This document shows, piece after piece, positions 60,607-64,000 of a DNA stretch of 64,000 nt (its first letter is position 1; each line of letters starts with the position of its first letter). The DNA lies in NCBI GenBank assembly GCA_034927345.1, contig JAYFQE010000013.1, positions 4,025 through 68,024 of the forward strand. The letters are read 5' to 3'. The DNA is from JAYFQE01 sp034927345 (lineage in GTDB: Bacteria; Bacillota; Clostridia; Saccharofermentanales; UBA5734). Made by a program: the position numbers and the translations under genes. Under the pieces are notes generated by a model. The model was not told the DNA's origin. It saw nothing but the letters and a program-made list of their open reading frames with translations, and made no database searches.

Positions 60607-63018
60607 CTATAATATCAGCACTCTTGGATCATCGCTTACCCCAAATTCATTATGGTAATAAACTCGAGACAGAATAAAAACACCGGCATCCTCATCAAAT
60701 CGTACACCTGTTCCGATCTTCTGCATAATATATTTGCTTAATTGCACTGTATATTGCTGTAAATAACGCAATTCTTTTTTCTTATCCGAAATCAACCGAG
60801 TTGATAGCATTTTTTTAATGTGAATTAAAGCGTCATCGTTGTATTCGACAATCACATCTTGTTTGCCAATGTCCTCGATAACAGCAAAAGCATCTCCAGC
60901 TTCTTTAAATGCCTGTTTTAAAAGTATGGTGTTTGCATTTTTGTTTTGCTTACTACCAGAAGGATTTGTTGTCAACAAGTCAATTATTGTATGTTCAGGA
61001 TCATCCTTTAAGGGGAAAGCCATTTCTTTTTGCATTGGGTGGTAGTACTTCGTATAAAATTCATTCATAGCAGCTTTAGATAAAGCACCGCCCGGATATT
61101 GCTGTGGATTTGTCTGGATATTGTGCAAGACTTCGCGAGTCACTTCTTGAGCTCTCTGTATATAATCGAGACCACCAATGCTTTCATCTCTAATGTAGAT
61201 AATAGAAACGATACCGCAGACTGTTTCTCGATTTCTGTTACAACGTCCGGCCGCCTGAATAATACTATCGAGTCCGGTCAAAGAACGAATCACGCGCTCA
61301 AACGATACATCGACACCGGCTTCAATAAGCGTCGTGCTGATACAGATGATTTTTTGTGAATTCCCCTTGTCTTGGAGGCAGCTCCGCATCTCTTTCAGAA
61401 CAACGATCCGGTGTGCTGGACACATATTGGTAGATAAATGGAATAGTCGATATGCATTCGAATTTTTAACAAATTTTTGAATGCATGCCGCTACTTTACG
61501 GGCTACAGGTTTTGTGTTTACAATAGCAAGAATGGAATGCGTATTCTTTGCCTGCTCCAGAATGAAGTTCGCAGTTTCATCGATGGAAAAGCCGTTTCCT
61601 TTAGTATAATCAACGATTTCAACTCTCTTGAAAACCTCATCAAACCGTCCATCGTCATGTATTAAGCTTTTGGGTGGTATGATTCGATAATCATTCAGCT
61701 TATCTAACAATGGTTGTGTTGCCGAGCAAAGGACAATAGCCGATCCGCAAAATTGTGCAAGAAAATTCATTGCTCCATTAAATAGCTTAAGAACTTTAAT
61801 TGGCAGCGCCTGAATTTCGTCTACGATAATAATTGAATCACCAAGCGACTGCATACGCCGTACACATGAGGTTTTTGAGTTGAACAGCGTATCGAGAAAT
61901 TGCACTGCAGAGGTGGCAATCACAGGAGATTGTGACCAGTTTTCGGTCAACAATTTATACCTCTTTTCGACTTCACTATCATCTGAATCGAATATTACAT
62001 TTGAGTGGTGTCGTAAGACAGCATCGTCGTTCCCAATGTAAGTAGCGATTTCGCTCGCATTTTGTTCTAGAACTGAATTAAATGGAGCGATATAAAAAAT
62101 GTGCTTTTTCCCATAATGTGCAGCTGTCTGCAGCGCATAACGCAGTGCCGACAACGTTTTTCCCGCACCGCAAGGAACTACAAGACGAAATACACCGTTA
62201 CTCCCGCCGTCAAACGCAGAACAGGATTTCGAAATCTCAGCACGAAATTGGTCTAGTACCGAAGGATATTTATCATACTGGAATAGTCTTATCTTTGCTT
62301 CGCAATGGTCCAGATATAAATTCCACATATTTTTTCGCGTTTGGCAGGTCGGCAACGATTTCAATTCAATTCTATCTTCAAAACAGGCTGTATCTGTGCG
62401 GTCGGCGTCAATTATGATTGAGGTAAGTAGTCTTATATACATTGCTAAGTAAAAATGAGATGAGCCATAGCCCTGTTTCACGCTGTCAAATTCCTTTATT
62501 TTGGCTCTCATCATTTTAGCATCTCTGCATGCTTTTTGAAATTCGCTTTCAATGACATCTTTCCCATAATACTTATATACAATCTGTTCAACCGCACTAT
62601 ATGAGTCAGAAATGTGCTTAATAGCTGCATGAAAGGAACATCGTCCATCTGATGTAAGACAGTCTCTCAATCCGTGATGGCTCATAATAGCGGTTCGCAC
62701 CATCTCTGCAGAAAGCCTTTCAGTGGTATTTGTGGTACTTGCCAGATTGTTTGCTAACATAGCGCCGTAGGTTGAGTGAATAACTGAACCGCGAACAACA
62801 GATTCACCATCCGCCGCAGCTTTAAGATACGAAAGATATTCCTGAGTGTTTTTTCCATCATCATGATGCCGACCTGTAAATATGGACAAATTACCAATGC
62901 CATACTGGTTTCCGATATCGTGGGCTATTTTTGCTACGCCGTTGTTATGTTCAGCAACCGTCTGTTCCCGTCCATCTGATTTTCGTATATGAGCAACGTA
63001 TTCAGAATTACCTTCCAT
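60607..63018 (-). CDS. cas3: CRISPR-associated helicase-nuclease Cas3 (type I-C)
   Basis: This 803-residue protein has an N-terminal HD nuclease domain with His24, 'RHHDDGK' (50-56), His114-His115 and 'DADRTDT' (204-210). The helicase has Walker A 'CGAGKT' (283-288), the DEIQ box (400-403), 'VIATSAVQFLDTLFN' and the C-terminal motif 'QAAGRCNRNRE'. It unwinds and degrades target DNA recruited by Cascade. GGAGG 6 nt upstream supports the ATG. All key residues look intact. It is the first gene of the four-gene cas operon. Confidence 0.95.
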   Translation of the reverse strand: MEGNSEYVAHIRKSDGREQTVAEHNNGVAKIAHDIGNQYGIGNLSIFTGRHHDDGKNTQEYLSYLKAAADGESVVRGSVIHSTYGAMLANNLASTTNTTERLSAEMVRTAIMSHHGLRDCLTSDGRCSFHAAIKHISDSYSAVEQIVYKYYGKDVIESEFQKACRDAKMMRAKIKEFDSVKQGYGSSHFYLAMYIRLLTSIIIDADRTDTACFEDRIELKSLPTCQTRKNMWNLYLDHCEAKIRLFQYDKYPSVLDQFRAEISKSCSAFDGGSNGVFRLVVPCGAGKTLSALRYALQTAAHYGKKHIFYIAPFNSVLEQNASEIATYIGNDDAVLRHHSNVIFDSDDSEVEKRYKLLTENWSQSPVIATSAVQFLDTLFNSKTSCVRRMQSLGDSIIIVDEIQALPIKVLKLFNGAMNFLAQFCGSAIVLCSATQPLLDKLNDYRIIPPKSLIHDDGRFDEVFKRVEIVDYTKGNGFSIDETANFILEQAKNTHSILAIVNTKPVARKVAACIQKFVKNSNAYRLFHLSTNMCPAHRIVVLKEMRSCLQDKGNSQKIICISTTLIEAGVDVSFERVIRSLTGLDSIIQAAGRCNRNRETVCGIVSIIYIRDESIGGLDYIQRAQEVTREVLHNIQTNPQQYPGGALSKAAMNEFYTKYYHPMQKEMAFPLKDDPEHTIIDLLTTNPSGSKQNKNANTILLKQAFKEAGDAFAVIEDIGKQDVIVEYNDDALIHIKKMLSTRLISDKKKELRYLQQYTVQLSKYIMQKIGTGVRFDEDAGVFILSRVYYHNEFGVSDDPRVLIL

Positions 63019-63705
63019 ATAGTTCCTCCAAATGAAATATAATATAAAGAATTGGAGGTTAAGGTTAACATATAAGTATTTTAGTTCTAATTTAATATTA
63101 TTTCAAGATGCTTTCAAGTTTATTATAATATATTTTTATTTGTTAAAATAAAAGCTATTAAATATGGGTTAAAATGTTTTAGATTCATATTACAGAAAAC
63201 GCAATGACAAGTGTATATAAAGTGAATATTTAATAATTTCTTCTACTTCCGCCAAACTAAATGAAATTATTCTTACTAATCATCTGGCATATATTTCATA
63301 ATATTGCCGAAACATAGTCAAGCACATCATATATCTTGATGAAAATGGCAAGATTGACCATCTCGTCATAGCGTAGTAACGCCATTTTATATAAAACGAT
63401 GCCTGCAACTTTACGTAGGCCATTCTTCCTCATCTTTATAGCAGATCTACTGCTGGATGTAGCTGAGTTGCTGCAAGGAAAACTATAAATCCGATGTGGT
63501 AGCGGGACTATCAACCCCGATCGAGCATTGAGCAAGGACTTTGCCTTAAAGAATCTTCTCGGCCGTATCGACCCCTGGCAACTCACAGGAGAAAGTCGGT
63601 CAACCGGTCACTGCGGCATCATGCGATCTCCCTCGCTCTCTTTTCAGGAAACTTGCTTTACAATATACACGCCGCACCAGGAATTCATTAACCGCGGATA
63701 TTTCG
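63019..63705. other. Non-coding gap between cas3 and the CRISPR array
   Basis: This 687-bp stretch has no gene I can support. 63019-63290 is very AT-rich and should hold the cas3 promoter; a minus-strand TATTAT at 63044-63039 is a possible -10. 63296-63586 is open for 96 codons on the minus strand, and its C-terminal part ('KVAGIVLYKMALLRYDEMVNLAIFIKIYDVLDYVS') looks protein-like. It has no ribosome site and I do not recognise it; it may be the remains of a gene. No degenerate repeat was seen next to the array. Confidence 0.5.
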
Positions 63706-64000
63706 ATTTCAATCCACGCTCCCACGCGGGGAGCGACATAATCGTGGATTAATTAAAAGTTCTGCATCATTATTTCAATCCACGCTCCCACGCGGGGAGC
63801 GACACGAGGCGGCGGAGGAGGCGAAGGAGGCAAAGTCGATTTCAATCCACGCTCCCACGCGGGGAGCGACCACATGACTACCTGTTCGAGGTTGGTCAAA
63901 GCCAAAATTTCAATCCACGCTCCCACGCGGGGAGCGACCTGTAAACCCATGCCTGTACTCCTGCGCTATCCTATTTCAATCCACGCTCCCACGCGGGGAG
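63706..64000 (-). CRISPR. Type I-C CRISPR array, cas3-proximal end (continues beyond window)
   Basis: Five 32-nt repeats start at 63706, 63772, 63839, 63907 and 63973 (the last cut at the window edge). All visible copies are identical and read ATTTCAATCCACGCT at one end and CGGGGAGCGAC at the other. The four spacers are 34, 35, 36 and 34 nt. Read on the minus strand, the repeat ends in GTGGATTGAAAT, the standard type I-C orientation, so the array is transcribed leftwards towards cas3. The leader and newest spacers should then lie to the right, outside the window. Confidence 0.97.

Noticed and set aside
63753..63950. A 65-codon minus-strand frame over the CRISPR repeats, with repeated 'APRVGAWIEI'
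   Set aside because: The repeated peptide is a translation of the CRISPR repeat, a common false gene call.
63706..64000. Reading the array as transcribed on the + strand with its leader at 63019-63705
   Set aside because: The repeat has the standard type I-C sense only on the minus strand, so the leader should be on the right.

Overview
The window looks like a chromosomal segment of an anaerobic Bacillota, most likely a clostridium. The evidence is a RemA (DUF370) gene between yicC and gmk, a single-chain class II glycyl-tRNA synthetase, pyruvate phosphate dikinase, a PPi-type phosphofructokinase, HPr-like proteins, Lpl-type sugar ABC transporters and strong AGGAGG ribosome binding sites. 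No rRNA, tRNA, insertion sequence or origin was seen. The species cannot be named from the sequence.

Region 1 (1-15963) is a carbohydrate-utilisation type locus on the + strand. A lipoprotein solute-binding protein and two permeases (LplB/YtcP type) are followed by an alternating run of two protein families: neutral-ceramidase-like proteins (four copies, the first cut by the window edge) and GH39-type glycosidases (two copies). A MATE transporter, a GH20/GH67-like protein and a uroporphyrinogen-decarboxylase-fold protein follow. None of the enzymes has a visible signal peptide, so they probably act in the cytosol on imported material.

Region 2 (16060-35300) is regulatory and catabolic. It holds a DeoR regulator, a second UroD-fold protein and two AraC regulators. 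Next come a hexuronate operon (uxaB-uxaA-uxaC, minus strand) and a divergent redox operon (OYE-like enzyme, LacI regulator, SDR, large FAD protein). A 337-bp control region full of dyads separates these two operons. PPi-phosphofructokinase, a DUF1294 protein, an AraC regulator, a GH29 fucosidase and an ApbE/lipoprotein pair follow.

Region 3 (35900-56900) is mostly housekeeping: a large HTH protein, an O-acetylhomoserine sulfhydrylase-type enzyme, a SNF2 helicase, rplM-rpsI, an amidohydrolase-tsaE-tsaB-rimI cluster, an HPr-like gene with uvrC, a metallophosphoesterase, and yicC-remA-gmk-rpoZ-glyS followed by ppdK.

Region 4 (56900-64000) is a visibly AT-richer type I-C CRISPR-Cas module on the minus strand: cas3-cas5c-cas8c-cas7c, with a likely internal Cas11c start inside cas8c. 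There is no cas4-cas1-cas2 on the cas7 side. A CRISPR array with 32-nt repeats lies upstream of cas3 and runs off the window.

The best candidates for something undescribed are the ceramidase-like/GH39 paralogue array, in which the ceramidase active-site residues are altered, and the OYE-LacI-SDR-FAD operon with its unusual control region.
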